Below are positions 31,850 to 46,800 of a stretch of 64,000 bases of DNA, in pieces. Below the pieces are notes generated by a model. The model saw only the letters and a list, made by a program, of their open reading frames with translations, had not been told where the DNA came from and ran no database searches. This DNA is from Micropterix aruncella (lineage: Eukaryota; Arthropoda; Insecta; Lepidoptera; Micropterigidae). A program made the position numbers and the translations under genes. The stretch lies in assembly GCA_944548615.1 (NCBI GenBank), contig OX155951.1, forward strand, positions 41,521,964 through 41,585,963. The letters run 5' to 3'. How positions within the stretch are numbered: the stretch's first letter is position 1; each line of letters opens with the position of its first letter.

Positions 31850-34800
31850 CTAAAGCTTAATTCTACCCTCGCAAATGTCTTTGTATAATTGGCTGGATAT
31901 TTCTTGATACTTTTCGCCTCCGGCCCGGAAATACAGTTTGTCTTTCACTTCGTCCGGATCAAAACCCTCTCGCAAATATGTCAGTTTCCTTATTTTGAAT
32001 GTACCTGAATATAAATGACATTACAAAATTAATAATCTTAAAGAAGAACGTTGAGCCGCGTACGGTCGTCGGACACGACAGATTTACTCACTCGTTAGAT
32101 CGGCATCGTCTTTAGTGATGCGTAAGAATATCGGTCTGGCGTAGGATGGCAGCTCCCTATCTGCGATAGTAGCAAATACATTGGGATCTAGCGAACCGGT
32201 AGGATCAGATATCAGAGCCATGCCGGCTCGACCTTCGGTGCCCGGCACTGACACTCCATAGACGGCCACGGCTCTTTGACCGACGGCCGCCGACAAAACG
32301 CCCTCCACTTCGGCGCTGGCAACATTCTCCCCCTTCCACTTGTAGGTGTCGCCGGTGCGGTCTCGGAAATAGAGATATCCCAACTCGTCCATCACTAGCA
32401 GGTCGCCCGAGACGAATGCTTTATCGCCCTTGCGGAAAACGTCATGCAGCAACTTGCGATTGCTCTCCTCTTTGTTGACGTAGCCGTGATATTCGCGCGA
32501 CGCGTTGCCCTGCGACACTAAGCCCACGAACATGCCCGGTTCATCTGCAAGGAAACATTTCGTTTGCAACGTTTCACCTTTGCCGCGAGCGGAAACATTT
32601 TTACTCACTCGGCGCGCATCTCTGGCAGAACCCGTCAGGCCCTCGAATGGGCTGCCCTTCTTCGTCAATTTTTATAACGGCCATTGGCTGTAAACTTACT
32701 GGTAAAATTGAAGGCACAAAACCGACAGCACCAACGGTGTTGTCGACATTAACTGTAAAAATAAAAGCGACAGATGAAAAAGAGGAAAATATTAGGTTCT
32801 TACCTATGAAGTTGCCGTTCTATGAAGGAAATTTAATAACATGAAAAAATATATTTATTTTAAACGAAATATTGATCCTTATTATCTATGCAGCTCGCTA
32901 TAGATAATAAATGTCGGTTAATTCTTCTGCTTTAAAACTCTCCTGGACAGCAATCGATTAAACTACGCAAACTAGTGGGACTGATAACAGGACACAACAC
33001 ACTAAACAAACACCTCTTCAACATGGGCGGAACGAATAGCCCTATGTGCAGAGCATGCATGGAGGCGGAAGAAACCACAAAACACATTCTGCTAGATTGT
33101 AAACAGGTAGAAGTATACAGGACAAAACACCTTGGGACTCCAGGCACCCTGCGCGAGGCAGCAGGAAACCTGAAAGCCCTGCTGGCTTTCGTCGAGGAGC
33201 TGGGGTGGGTGGAATAGCGCTACCCCCGTTACACGCAAAATAGGCACACTGGATGTCGACTTGCGGAGGAACGCCCAGTACAACTAACTAACAGCAATCG
33301 ATTAATATAAAAGTAATCCGAAAAAAGTTAGTCTTTTAAAGCAAGGTCTGGGGAATAAGATGGGCGATGAAGTCTCGAGTTGCAACTCCTTCGACTGTTT
33401 GCTGTGAAGTGTGGCCAAGTTTACTTGCAGAAGCAGTGGCAAATGTCGAGTGACCAGGCTCGTCGGTTTGATCATGAGCTTCACCATCATTGTCTGCGGT
33501 ATCATCATAACATCTTAACAGTATGCATTTGTGTTAAGGAATGTGTCAAACCACACGAAGCAGTAATGGGTGACACCGGCACGGGACCTTATATTCGAAA
33601 ACAATGTGCACAATTTTCCACTGTTGCACACAAAAATATCCAAGCAATAACGTAGATAGTCTGCAACCCAGAAACGTAATAGGATGTAGTCAGGATCTGA
33701 TATGTCTCGGTCAAGTCACCCTGTGCCCTGCGTCGTTCCAAAGTGGTGAAACCTAGAGCCGACAACATTTCGTATGTTAGATGTTCAAATTTAAAGGCAT
33801 TTTAGTCGCTATTCGCTGGACCTTCTCTAGAAGATCGATATCCTTCCTAAAGAATGGGTTCTAGAATGGGGTCTTACAAATGACTTGCTGCTGCGCTCGT
33901 TCTCACTCCTGATATAAACATTCACATCATAATACAACATCCACATCATAAATATAGTCAAAAGCATCCAAGGCCATTTCAGTATACCTACAATAAAACT
34001 TTGGTGGGTGAATTCTCAGTTCTTCGTATTAGGTGTAAATTTCACCCTTTTTATTTTTCTCTTTGTCTTGTTTTTGCACACCAGATTTCACGTTACATAA
34101 TTTCTACCTAACCAATGAATTTTCCATTAAAATCATTAAAACTATATCGTCCTCCATTTCTCTCGTCTCGCGCTCGCTACATCGCCCGCGCCTCAGCGAA
34201 GACGAGTGCTTATTGATTTTCAGCATCAGGTCCTCTGTAATATGGTGAAAAGCTCTCCTAATGAGGAACAATAGAGAGTTTGCCTTCTTTACTATTGCAG
34301 ACACGTTTCTTCCCATTTCAAGTCTTTGGTGCCACCACAGAATCTTCTGTGGTCTGGGACTGCATGCAGGAGCTCAACAAATTGGGAAAATCCAACAAAA
34401 TCACCCTAATATGGATACCGGGTCACCAAGGCATACCCGGAAACGAAGAGGCCGATAGACTGGCAAAACTGGGCACACTGGATTGCCCAGTGGAGCCAGC
34501 TGTAGGGGTCCCCTTCGCTACAGGTAAGAAAATCATCAGGGACTGCTTGGAGCAGGAACATCGGGCTTCCTGGAAACAGAGTCAGGGATGTCGCCAGGCA
34601 AAAGCCATGATGGAGCAACCACTACAGAAGAAAACCAAGGCCCTACTTGACATGAGCAAGAAGAACCTTAGAACCACTATCGGTCTCCTCACCGGACACA
34701 CGACCCTTAGAGCTCATATATTCAACCTTGGCTTGACTGAGAGCAAGGATTGCCGAATATGTGGCGAGGAACCTGAAGACAGCATACACATTGTTGGCCG

Positions 34801-37800
34801 CTGTCCAGGGCTCGCCGCCAAAAGACACAGTTTACTGGGACGAGCCTTTCTCGAACCCAGCGATCTGCCCAACTTGAAGGTCAGTGACCTACTTAGTCTG
34901 GTAAGAAGTACCGGGCTACTAGCTGACAATTGACCTAACCACACAGTGGGTAGTTACAAAAGACCTTACAGATCTAGGTGACATCAAGGGCTGGAAACAA
35001 GGCCCCAACCCATCTACTACTACTACTACTAAGTCTTTGGTGAATACTACGCCAAGATCCTTTTGTGTTTTACAAGACAGGTATCTTCCAGAAAGTATAG
35101 CTGCTTAGCATTCTTTTTTTTCAAGTCGATGAACACTATATTTTTCAGCATTGAGATTTGAAAGCCATTCCGATGTCCAAGCACTGAGTTCGTTTAGGTC
35201 ATTCTGGAAGCTACAGCTGCTAATTAGTGGATTTGCATATATCTTCATATCGTCTGCATAAAGACTCATGCTTAATGATATACCAGCTCATAGGTCTGTC
35301 GAGTAATAGGATGAATAACGCTGGCCCCAAAACTGAGCCCTGCGAGACACTGCTGAGGACAGTATATGAGTCCGATCAAGCCGCTTCCACCCTTACTTGA
35401 TTAACGGTGATTTAAATTAAAATTAATTTGAATGTGAAATTTCAACTCAAACCAAAGTTGTCCACATTCAAAGTGGCCAGTATGAAATAAACGTCAATTA
35501 CATAGGTAATAACTTAATATAGTTAGTAAAAGAATAATATAAAATGTGACAAGTGATGCTTACTAATATTAGCATTTCCCTCCGTCGCTCCGTATATTTC
35601 ATTTACTTGGGGAATTTTAAACCTGGAATATATAAATTAAATAATACACCACTTTGCGTAAAGCCTATTGTAATAGTGCTAATCGAAAATGTTATAATAA
35701 TTACCTATCGACTATCTGCTGCCAAATAGCCGGTCTCATACCATTACCAACCATTATCCTAACTTTATGATCCGTGTCGCTGGGTTTTAATGGTTGGGCA
35801 ACGAGATAGCGACACATCTCTCCAATATACTGCACGACGGTACAGCCATACTTTTTACAATCCGTAAAGTAATTAGAGGCCGAGAACTTGGGCCTTAGGA
35901 CCGTCGGGTAACCGTCGACTAATGCAGCTCCCGTGCCGACAATACCTCCCGCTGTGTGATAAAGCGGTAGAGGGTTATACATAACATCTCCTTTCCGCAT
36001 TCCCAGCATGTGCACTGTAGCGACCACGATGAGGAGGTATCTGAAATTAAAATTTAATAAACTCTCAAATAATGATCCCACCGAAAGAAAAATAGCTCTT
36101 TTGTACCTAAACAATAACAATGATGAACAAAGAAAATTACGTTCTATTTTTAATCGGTAAAGACGGCGGACTTCCGTTTTCATGATTTCTTACAACTGAT
36201 AGTAATATAGAATAAAATAAATAAATAAGCAGCTTAATTCAACAATGAATACAGCAACTTAAATCATAGCTCTTATTATTTTAATATTATTTACATAAAG
36301 ATGTCCTTTTTTTAATATACGTGTTTTAATACATAATAATTTCGTCACATTTGTCATGGCCCTTTCTTATTTACGATTTTACCAAAACCCAACTGTCCCG
36401 TCTAGATGCACTGGTGACAGCTAGTTTAAAATCCTGGCTGTCCTTAGCCAAACCAGCTGACCCCTCGACTCTCTTCAGGTCCAAACAAAATTTTGGGCTA
36501 GCGCTTAAACTGCCCTCTCTGCTCTACGCCAACTCCAAAATAACCAAAAATTCGATTCTGTGCAATTCCAAAGATCCGGCAATATCGAAGCACGTAATAA
36601 GTGGCTGTAGTGATTCAAATGAACTACAAGCCCGCGTAGACTTCCACAAAAGGTTCCTTACTGGAATCAGCCAGAATGGCACTGGTCTGGGGTATGGCAG
36701 TACAACCACGAGCGACGTGGACTTGAAGAAGTCTCTTTTGCGGGGAGATTACGACAGCAAGAGTATGGCTCATGCTATTGGCCTTCAATGCCAGAATGAT
36801 TGGACAACAATTGGTGACTTTTGCATTCCGCCTCCAATGCACTGGAAGGTAATGCTCTATGACTGGACGCCAGAGATGCTGAAATTTTATTTGAATGCCT
36901 TTCAGCATACACTTCCAGACCCCAGTAACCTCGCTCGTTGGAGCTTTGCCGAGGATAGTTCTTGTCCCCTCTGTAGCAATACCCCTTGCACAGCTAGACA
37001 CATTCTAGCTGGCTGCAAGGTGGCCTTAGATCAAGGACGGTACACTTACCGCCATGACAAAGTTCTCGCTGTTATTCGCGAGGTAATTAGTCTCTCAGTG
37101 GCTCGTGCCAACAAGGGTTTGACAGTATCCTCCAAACCCCCAATACAGTTTGTGCGGGATGGCTCTAAAGGCAAAAAACTTTTAACTACAAAACCTTTCT
37201 CAATAATCGAGAAAGCTACAGATTGGATTCTGGAGGTTGATTCGGTCTCTAAGCAGTATAAATTCCCTGAAAGTCTCGGATGCACAGCCCTCCGTCCAGA
37301 TATAACTCTTTACTCTCTATCTCGGAAGGTGGCTCTTATTGTAGAATTAACTGTTCCATGGGAATCAAATATCCCAAAAGACCACGAGTACAAATTAAAT
37401 AAATACCATGATCTTGCAAATGCCGTAACCCGGAACGGCTTCACTGTTCACCTTCACGCGGTGGAAGTTGGCGCTCGTGGCCTGCCAACTAAATCTCTAT
37501 TTCACCTCTTTAAAGATCTTGGCCTTTCCAGAAAAATAATCAACTCTTTCTTAGAAAAATTATCTAAAACTGCGATTTGCGCATCTCAAATTCTATGGCT
37601 TCGAAGGGGGAGTGAATGGGTGGCAAGGTGAACGCTCACATGTGGCAAGACAGCTGTCCTAAACCTACCACAGCCGGTTCGTAAGTCCGGAATCCACTGC
37701 TCACACCCCAGAAGTGTAAAAAATAGTATTATGATGGGCCCGACTCCGGTCGGTGAATTCCATGGCAGCTCCGTTTGTATTTATTATTAGTTAAAATAGA

Positions 37801-40800
37801 CTAATAGATGGCATTCTAATATCCCCGTATTATTTCTGTTATGTAATCAGCCTATATATGTTATGTTAAAATATGATAGATAATTTAATGTTATTATTGT
37901 CATCATTAGTTAAATAATGAGGTTTTTATAATCAATTAGTCCTTTATAGCCAAACCATTCATTATCAATGGTATTATGGATGGCCAAATAAATTGGTACT
38001 AGTTTTGCCGGACAATGCTATCAGTGCCACCTGCATGTCGCCAGCGCAGAAGGGTTGTCAAAATGTACTATGGCATTGAGCAATCGAACATCCTATATAA
38101 GCAATGGTACTATAGATAAATAATAATACTTATATAAATTAATACATACTTATTTAAAGGCTTGCTCTAAGCAGAATGCCACATGGCTCAATTTTAGGTC
38201 CTCATACTATTTATTTATATTCCAAATCTCCTCCAGTAATTTACTCTACTCTAAGCCTCTATGCTAACGAAGATTTTTGCAGACTTTTTCAAACATGGTC
38301 AGCTATGCCATGCTATGCGACCTAACCCGAATCTCCGAGTGGACAAAGGCTGATCACCCTTTATAAGGACATGTACACCGGGCTTCATATAGGAAGGAAT
38401 AATCCAGGTGTTGATGTTCAACTCAAGCCATTGATTGAACAAAGCAAACAAATGCTGCTATTCTGTAGGGCCGCAAGCATACAAAATGCAGCAAATATCA
38501 GTTGTGAAACAGACAAACTTCCTAACTTACATTATTAAAACAGCCTTCCACAACCTAAGTGCCACGACCTTCAACCTTTTTTTTTTTTTTTTTTTTTTTC
38601 TCTTTTTGTTAATGCCATCTGTCTTCTAGATATGACATTCAGCAATTGTTGTGGCTCTTGAACATTTTCATCTCTGATGTTCCTTTGATTATCTTGACTG
38701 GACTTGAATGGTATGTGCCCAATGGCACATCCACAATAATGGGTGCTAGCACATTATTATGCTAGCAAGTCTTGGGGCGCTCTCCTCTTCAATCTGCGGA
38801 AAGCCCGGTTTTTCATCAGCTTTGAAGCTAGTTGATTTGGATGTAGTAGAACTCGCTTTTGGTAGGATACCATTTTAGTTTTAATTTCTTCTTTCACTGT
38901 TGAGATTTCCAGGTCATGATGTAGACGGTCGTTCGTGACATACCATGGTGCATCAACTATTATTCTCAGCATCTTGTTTTGGAACCGCTGAAGAATCTCT
39001 ATATTGGAATTGGCTGCTGTGCCCCACAGCTGTAATCCATAGGTCCAAATGGGCTTCAGGATGCATTTGTACACTACTAATTTGTTTTCTAGTGAGAGTT
39101 GTGACTTGCGGCCTATTAACCAGTACAGTTTCCTGAGCTGTTGACTTAGCGCTTTCCTTTTCGTAAATATATGCTTCCTCCACGTAAGCCGTCTATCCAG
39201 GTATAGTCCGAGGTATTTAGCATCATTCCCTTGTGGTATTTGGATGCCATTTAATTTTACTGGTGGACATGTTTCCCTTCTCATGGTGAAGGTCACCTGC
39301 ACCGATTTGGTCTCATTCGCTTTGATTCGCTATTTCTTTAGCCAGATTGAAATCTTATCGAGACTCTTTTGTAAGAGAAGTGAAGCTTCCTCAGGGTTTT
39401 CATGTACGGCTAGTGCAGCAGTATCATCGGCGAATGTGCCCATCTCTACCTTCTCGGTTAATGGGAGGTCTGTAGTATACAGAAGATACAGTGTAGGGCC
39501 CATCACACTTCCCTGGGGTACTCCAGCATAGATATTGTGGACGGTAGTTGTCTCTTCCCCTTGTCTCACAAAAAAGTGTCTATCTTTGAGGTAGGATTTT
39601 ATAAATAAATAATAGTTTATTGGGAGCATAGTCTTTATTTTATATAATAGGCCATGCCAAACACGGTCAAAGGCCTGTGAAATATCTAGAAAAGCTGCAG
39701 AACAGTATTTCTTTTGTTCAAAGGTATCATTTATTTTTTCGACTAGCCTGTGGACTTGCTCAATAGTTCTATGTTGCCTTCTGAATCCAAACTGATGATC
39801 AGGAAGTAGTTTATTTTGATCAATACTCGGAGATAGTCTTCTTAGGAAAGAGTTTCCAGAACCTTAGAAGGAATCGGGAGGAGACTAATTGGTCGGTAGG
39901 ATTTCACATCTTCTGGGCATTTTCCAGGTTTAAGTATCATTATGATTTGCGCAACTTTCCACTGAGGTGGTACATATCCCCTCCATAAAATGGCATTATA
40001 TATTTCTGTTAGGAAAGTGATGCCTTCTTCGGGTAGTTCTTTCATTATTTTTCCTGTAATAAGGTCGTAGCCCGGGGCTTTGTGTTAGTTTAATTTTTTT
40101 ATTGCAGCTCTAACTTCGCTCTTTGTAATTTTTTTGATAGGTGGATCTAGTTGGTGAGCTAGCTCTAAGAAATCAGATACACTCTCTGCTATTTCACTGG
40201 GTCCTTCGTTCGGGTTCGGTATGAAGACTCCATCCAGGTGTTTAGCAAATGTTTCAGCCTTCTCCATATCGCTTATCGCTTCAACCTTAAGTACCACAAC
40301 TAACCACAACTTTATACTTAAGGTGTATAAGTCTTCTGTCCGACTGCTACTGGAATTCGGCTATCGGGTCTGGAGTCCCTATTTTGTGAAGGACATCAAC
40401 CTGCTTGGGAGATTGCAGAGAGGCTTCACAAAGCTGCCACAAACATTAGGAAAGTCGAGTTACGAGGGGGCTGCGAACCGTAGGACACAACATTGGAGGA
40501 ACGCAGAAAGCAAAGGGGATTGACTAGACCTACAAGATGTTTCGGGATGCTACAGCTGCTCTGATATTGAACGAATGTATTCATTTGATATGAACTTGCA
40601 TCTCCAGCGAACAAGTTTCTCTTTAAATCTACAGAAACATTTTCTGTCTTAACAGAGTTGTGGATGATTAGAATAGATATTTCAAACAGTGTTGTGCGTG
40701 CTAAAAACGTTCTTATTTTTGAAAACATCTGGACATTTCATCAAGCGAGAAAAGACTGACTAAAAACAAAATACTCAATTAGATACGGCCACAACAGCTT

Positions 40801-43800
40801 ATGCTGCTTGGCTGCCTATTACTATCAACCCTAATATCTTTCAATAAATTATATGCACCTTCACAGGGAAAAATGCTCAATGTCATTTCTTTGACATTGA
40901 GATACTAATGCTATCTTGTGGCTTGTTCCCAAATGAGTCGAAGCATAAATCGATTTTGGAAATAAAAGGTCATAGTCTGCCCATAAATGAAGGGAGAAGA
41001 AAACGAGTGATGGGAAAGACTGATCAAGGTCCACGCGGTGTCGGCGGACCTTGATCAGCCTTTCCCGTCACATCCAGAGGTGGAGTACCTCGATGACCTT
41101 CTGGTTTACTCTGAGTATGCACTGTGATGGAAAATTCTGATCAAGGCCAATGGCTTTTCCACGTTTTTGTTTTTTTTCTGACGTATAATTTAGGTAAAAT
41201 GTATTTTTTTTTAGAAACTCAAATATATTTGGTTTACAGACAAAATATATTTTTTTCTCACTCAACCCTTGCTAAAATGTATTTTTTTAAGTTAGTAAAT
41301 TTAAAAAATGGAATTACCAAAAAATTTTTAAACTTGATATTAATCATTATTTTTTGTGACCCTTCATATGCAAAGACAAAGTGTGGAAAATGTGACCTGC
41401 ATACTCACTTGGAATTTGGGAGAACAGCTGCTTTAGGCATCCCTGTCGTTCCGCTTGTATAAATATAGAGTAGAGTATCCTTATACTGAGGAGGATCCAC
41501 AACCAGAGGATACGTATCCGGTTCCTTATTCATCATGACTGTCAAATCTTGGACGGATGAGTCGCACTTCCCGCCCAGTTGATAATACTTAATCGTCGGT
41601 GGTAACTCAGAGCGGATCTCTGCTATCGCCTCAGCCATCGATTCGTGGAATATTACGGCGACGGCGTCTGCGATGCGGATGCAGTGAAGAAGTGCAGCCC
41701 TTCGGAGGTTTGTATTTAGGAGCGCACCGATCGCTCCGAGTTTTGCGAGAGACAACCAAGTGGAGACGTATTCTCCGCCCGTCGGCAACATCACGCAGGC
41801 CACTTGGCCTCGTTTGAGGCCGCAGTCTTTCTGGAGAGCGCGGGCCAAGCGGTTCGACCATCCTGCTACCTGGAATAGACAACAATTTATCATAATAAAG
41901 ATGAATTATCTTATTTCTCTATTCAAATCAGGAACCCCTACTTATGCAGAGATTTAGATGTCCTGGAAAAGGTGCAGCAACCGAAATGCCAGTGGGCCTG
42001 AAGAATAGGAATTATGAAGATCACTTGGAATTACCTCGACTAACTACTCTCAAACAAAGAAGATAAAGAGGGGACCTGATTGACAAATAAAATTCTCAAA
42101 AATTATTACGATGTACCTGGACTATAAAGAATATTTACAAATTCAACGTCAACACAATTCTTCAAAGTCACAACTAGAAACTCAACCATGTAAAATTTAA
42201 ATCTTATCCTCTTAAGAACGTTCTGTAAAATAGTTCAAAGTTCAAAGTTTATTTATTCCAAAAAACCCCGGCGAGGGTATAGAACTTACAATTAATAAAT
42301 ACATTTTTTTTAATATTCATATTTTAAACATATCATATATATCTGGCAAAAATAAAATTAAATCACGTTAGAAATCTGAAAGTCCATAAACTATACAAAA
42401 TCAACCATTACATTGTCTAAATATTAAAAAGAGCATTAAGAAATATCAAAAATAGAAATAAAAAATCCAAAAAATAAAAAATAATAGGCAAATCCATTGA
42501 ATGATCTCGCAAATAAATAAATCAATAATAATAATAATAATCAAGGAGTCCAATTTGGAAAGAATCAAATAATAATCAGAGTAAAAATATAAAAATACAA
42601 GCAATAATTCCTAAATCATGTTACAAAATCAGTTAGTAAATTGTCTATAAAATGAAGTGTTCAGAATAGGATTAAAATGGAAGTTCAAAAAATAAAAAAT
42701 AAATAAAATAAACAAGTATAACAATTGTGAATATAAAATTTTAAAAGTCCGTGCCATATAGACATTTTTGCAATAAAAATTCCTTGGTAAGTTTTTTAAA
42801 TAGTGCATATGTTTGTATATTTTTTAATTCCTCTGGTAACCTGTTATAAAATGTTATGCTTCTATAAAATCGTATGCTATAGAGTGGTGGCCATGTGGAA
42901 TAAACTACCATTTAAAGTGATTAGTGTAAAATTTTAAACATAACGGTATTATGATAGCTGACATTCTAATTCTCATATAATTTAGTATACATCTATTTAT
43001 GTCAAAAAAAAAACGAAGGCATGTTGCTGGATTGACAATAAAATTATTTTACGTTGATTATTCTACATAGAATTTGCATTTCAATTTAAATATATTATTC
43101 TCTCTTACTATTTAACGACATTAGTATATTTTGATTATTTGTAAGTAAGTAATATTGAATATAATATTACAGCCATGACAACTATCATGATAGTTACGTT
43201 TTTAATAATTAAATTTTAAGCATTTAATTTTGTGACGCATCCAAGTGTAGGAATGCCTATCTACTGGAGTAGTTAATTGTATTGTACTGTAAGCTATGCC
43301 AATCAATTTAATAACAGACTCAATTTGTACCTAAAAACTTGTTAATATTGTTTATAACTAGCTTTAGAAGATCTGATATTGATGTATCAGCAAAACTGCC
43401 TGACCAGAATTGATAATAATAATAAATAGTCCTATCGCCACAGGGTAGTTGCCTACCTGTTTGAAGGTCCATGTTTTGTCGTTGCAAATAAAGCAAGGGC
43501 TATCCGGATAGCGAGTTGCCCTCTGCGTAAACAGCTGTACCAGTGTGACGTTATTGCGACCCCAGCGCTTCGAACGTGTTATACCTTGTATATATCTCCA
43601 CAAAAATCTATAACAAACAAAACAATAATTAGTCAAGCATACCATAGAAATCGGAGTTAAGATTGTACCTGCCAGGGGTAAAATTGTGAGAACCAATTTA
43701 TAAAAAATCGGTTGTGTCACCCCAAGACTTTCCTGACTAGTATCCGGGGAGGTGCGAAAAAACAGCGACATTTTTTACTCTAGTACCCCAAATTTGTATG

Positions 43801-46800
43801 GCAGGTACCCCAAACGTTGGTCGTAAGTACCCCAAAAACTAATAGGTTCTTCCGATGGTTAACAGAAGCTTCTATGCCAAATTTTAACTTAGACAGATTA
43901 AGCGTCTGGGCGCTATCGCGGAAACAATTTTTTCGCCGGGAACCCCAAATTTGTATGGGAGGTACCACAACCGTAGGGCGTAGGGACTCCAAAAACTAAT
44001 GGGTTCCTCCGACGGTTAACAGAAGCTTATATACCAAATTTCAGCTCAATCCGATTAAGCGTCTGGGCGCTATCGTGGAAGAATACATACATACACACAT
44101 ACAGACATACAGACATACAGACATACATACAGACAGAGATCGGTCTGGAAATAGTCTCAATCGTCTCAGGGAGTCTCAAAATATATATTCCCATCTTCAT
44201 CTCAAAATTTTTTTTTAGCGCGATCACAATACTTTCCTTTCCGATAGGTCGTCAGGAAAGTAAAATTTTTACTACCAACCAACGAGCTGTATCGACATTT
44301 TGAACCGATTTGCAACTATTGACAAATTGGCATCTGTTGGCATATTGACATACATAGATTTTGCCGTGTTGTCTGCAAACTTGCATCATTGATTTTATTT
44401 ACACTATAAAATCAATGCTTGCATCCAGTGCCATAAACCTATGTGTCCCATAGATTTTTGGGTTGAGCGCATATTACAAATACTTGCCATCATTAAATAA
44501 AAAGTCGATTATTAGTGTTTTGGAATTTAAATATTATATAAACTAATTTTGAAACCTTAACCTATTAAGTGAAACAAGACATCAGCGTGCCGTTGTTGTG
44601 CGCCGAAGCTCAAATGCATCCAAAATGTTTAAAAACTAAAGATTTCAATATCAAAAATTACACCTAGGACGGTTTGTAACTGCACTAGCCAGTGGCGTAA
44701 CTATACCATCTGAGGCCCATGGCAAATTCATTGGATAGGGCCCTCCCAGTAAAATGGGCCCTCCCAGTAAAAAAATGGTATTTCAAACTTGAAAAAACAT
44801 TTTTTAAAGAAAATTTATGTTTAAATATTTATTTAAAAAATGCCTAAACAAATAATTAAAAAACCACTTCGTCAGTTTTTTTCAAGACACCCATTTTTAC
44901 TAAATTTTGTTAAAACCGGGAGCCCCCGTCGGGTCGGGGGCCCGGGCATTTTGCCAGCCCTGCCACCCTATAATTACGCCACTGGCACTAGCGCAGTCCG
45001 GCGTAAATCAAAGATAATAGCGTAAATTTCGATGTTCTAGAATAAAACTGTTGCTGGATTCGCATTCAAGGCCAGGAAAATGAGGCAGACAGGAAGATGG
45101 GCGGAAAGAAGGGTGGACATAAGACGAGGAGGGCCGCAGTGCAGGATTCGCCAATATGCAGTACCTATAGGCCGCGACCTAGGGGCGGCAGACTTCAGGG
45201 GGCGGTAGATTTCAGATGGCGCTCACTTTGGTGTAGTGGAAGCCGTCAAGTTCGTGCTCGATTATGCTCGTAATACTCAAGCAAGTAACTTGTGCATATG
45301 TTTTTCTATCTATTAAATGTTAAAACTCATTTGGGTAAATGCTGTAAGTCCCCATTGTGACTTGGTAATACTCCTATCCTGTGTTAATAGTTATGTTTAC
45401 GTTACTGCGCTGCGCGGGCGGCGTACAATACAATTCCGTACAATACAATTTTCCGTATTGTACCGAGCCGATGCGCATCCATATCTAAACTCGTGTTCGT
45501 ACACATTTCACAAAGAAAATTCACATTCTAAAAGTATTTTTTTGTTGGCGAATTAAATAGTTAAATGTAATCTTCATTAGTTTCCCTGGGAAATTAGTTT
45601 CCCAGCTCCGTTCAATGGAGTCTGTTGTGAATTTACGAAGGAAATGGGTGACGCACTTGATTTTGCTTCAATTCCTGTGAGTGTGAGCAAACACAATAAT
45701 AAACAATACTATTATATGCTGGGATAGAAAGCGCTAACTAAATAACTTTGATCTGATAAACAAAAACAGATGGCATAAGTTTCGAACGTATTCAAATTGA
45801 GAGGTGTCAATAACCTTTATTACAGCGTCATCTAGCCCAGCACCTTTTGAGGCCGGCAGTTACAGATAGATCAAAATATTACTTGTTCATAAAATGATTG
45901 ATGGAATGAAGAGACTTAGCGAACAACATGCTCTTGAGTAGACCAGGCAGATAGAAAGTTTTTTTTAAAAGTGAAAACAGCAACAAGGCACGAAGTATTG
46001 CACAGGGGAGCTCGGGGAATATTAGTAAGGAAGATCAATATAGAGATGACGAGTTTGCTTCAGCTCAGTCAGATCAGTCATGTTTAGTAAATACTGTTAG
46101 TCTTTCTGATAGTGAAATACCTTCAACAAGTGGCAGTAATTTGATGTTAAGCAGTGACTCAAGTCGCGAAAGCTACTGAAATTCAAACAACCACAAAACT
46201 GAACAAAGTTTCAGCCTTAATATGGGAAATACACGATACGACTAGAGACATTATTGCAAGAAATGGTATCGAAACATGTCCTGTGATTTCACAAAAAGTG
46301 GAAGAATGTATTCCAATCATCGCCGTTATTTACATACAAATCTGTTTATCAGAAAAATTAAGTAAATTAAAGGAGTTGGCTTGTCTATTCGAAAAATAGA
46401 GGCTCCGTATTCTGCGGTCTTGTTTGTCCTTTGGATCTATTGAGAACAAGACACAATTTCACCAGAAAGATTTCAATGATTAGAAGAATTGGAATTTCGA
46501 GTAGGCCAACAAGAAAACTCTCCAAATCATAGGTCCTGTATTCTCGTTTTACAAGCTTTTTTGATTCGCGGTTGTATTCAATCTTTACTACATTAATTAC
46601 TGGAAGAGGATTTTAAAGATTGTTGTTGCTGTAATATTACAACAGGATTGCCTTCAAGAGGTCTAGCTTTCAGAGGAAGTAATGAACTATTTGGTAACCC
46701 GCACAGTGGGAATTACGTAATGCTACTTGAATTAATAGTAGAGTTTAATCCGCTTTTAGCCAAGCATATTGAAAGATATGCAAACCAAGGAGATGGAACT

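Larger units (their letters stand above)
36255..38105. mobile_element. Element C, copy 2, interrupted by RLE retrotransposon
   Basis: Left part 36260-36342 (AATCATAGCTCTTATTATTTTAATATT) and right part 37789-38105 (AATAGATGGCATTCTAATATC through CATTGAGCAATCGAACATCC) match consecutive parts of 29880-30286. The RLE retrotransposon copy 2 lies between them, so it inserted in a pre-existing DNA element. Confidence 0.65.

Noticed and set aside
32505..32844. Plus-strand frames across the FATP exons
   Set aside because: Antisense shadows of FATP exons 6 and 7.
45050..45200. LINE C-terminal-like sequence with GGGCCGCAGTGCAGG
   Set aside because: Only a vague resemblance to RTE-type GRP..RW motifs; not enough to call.
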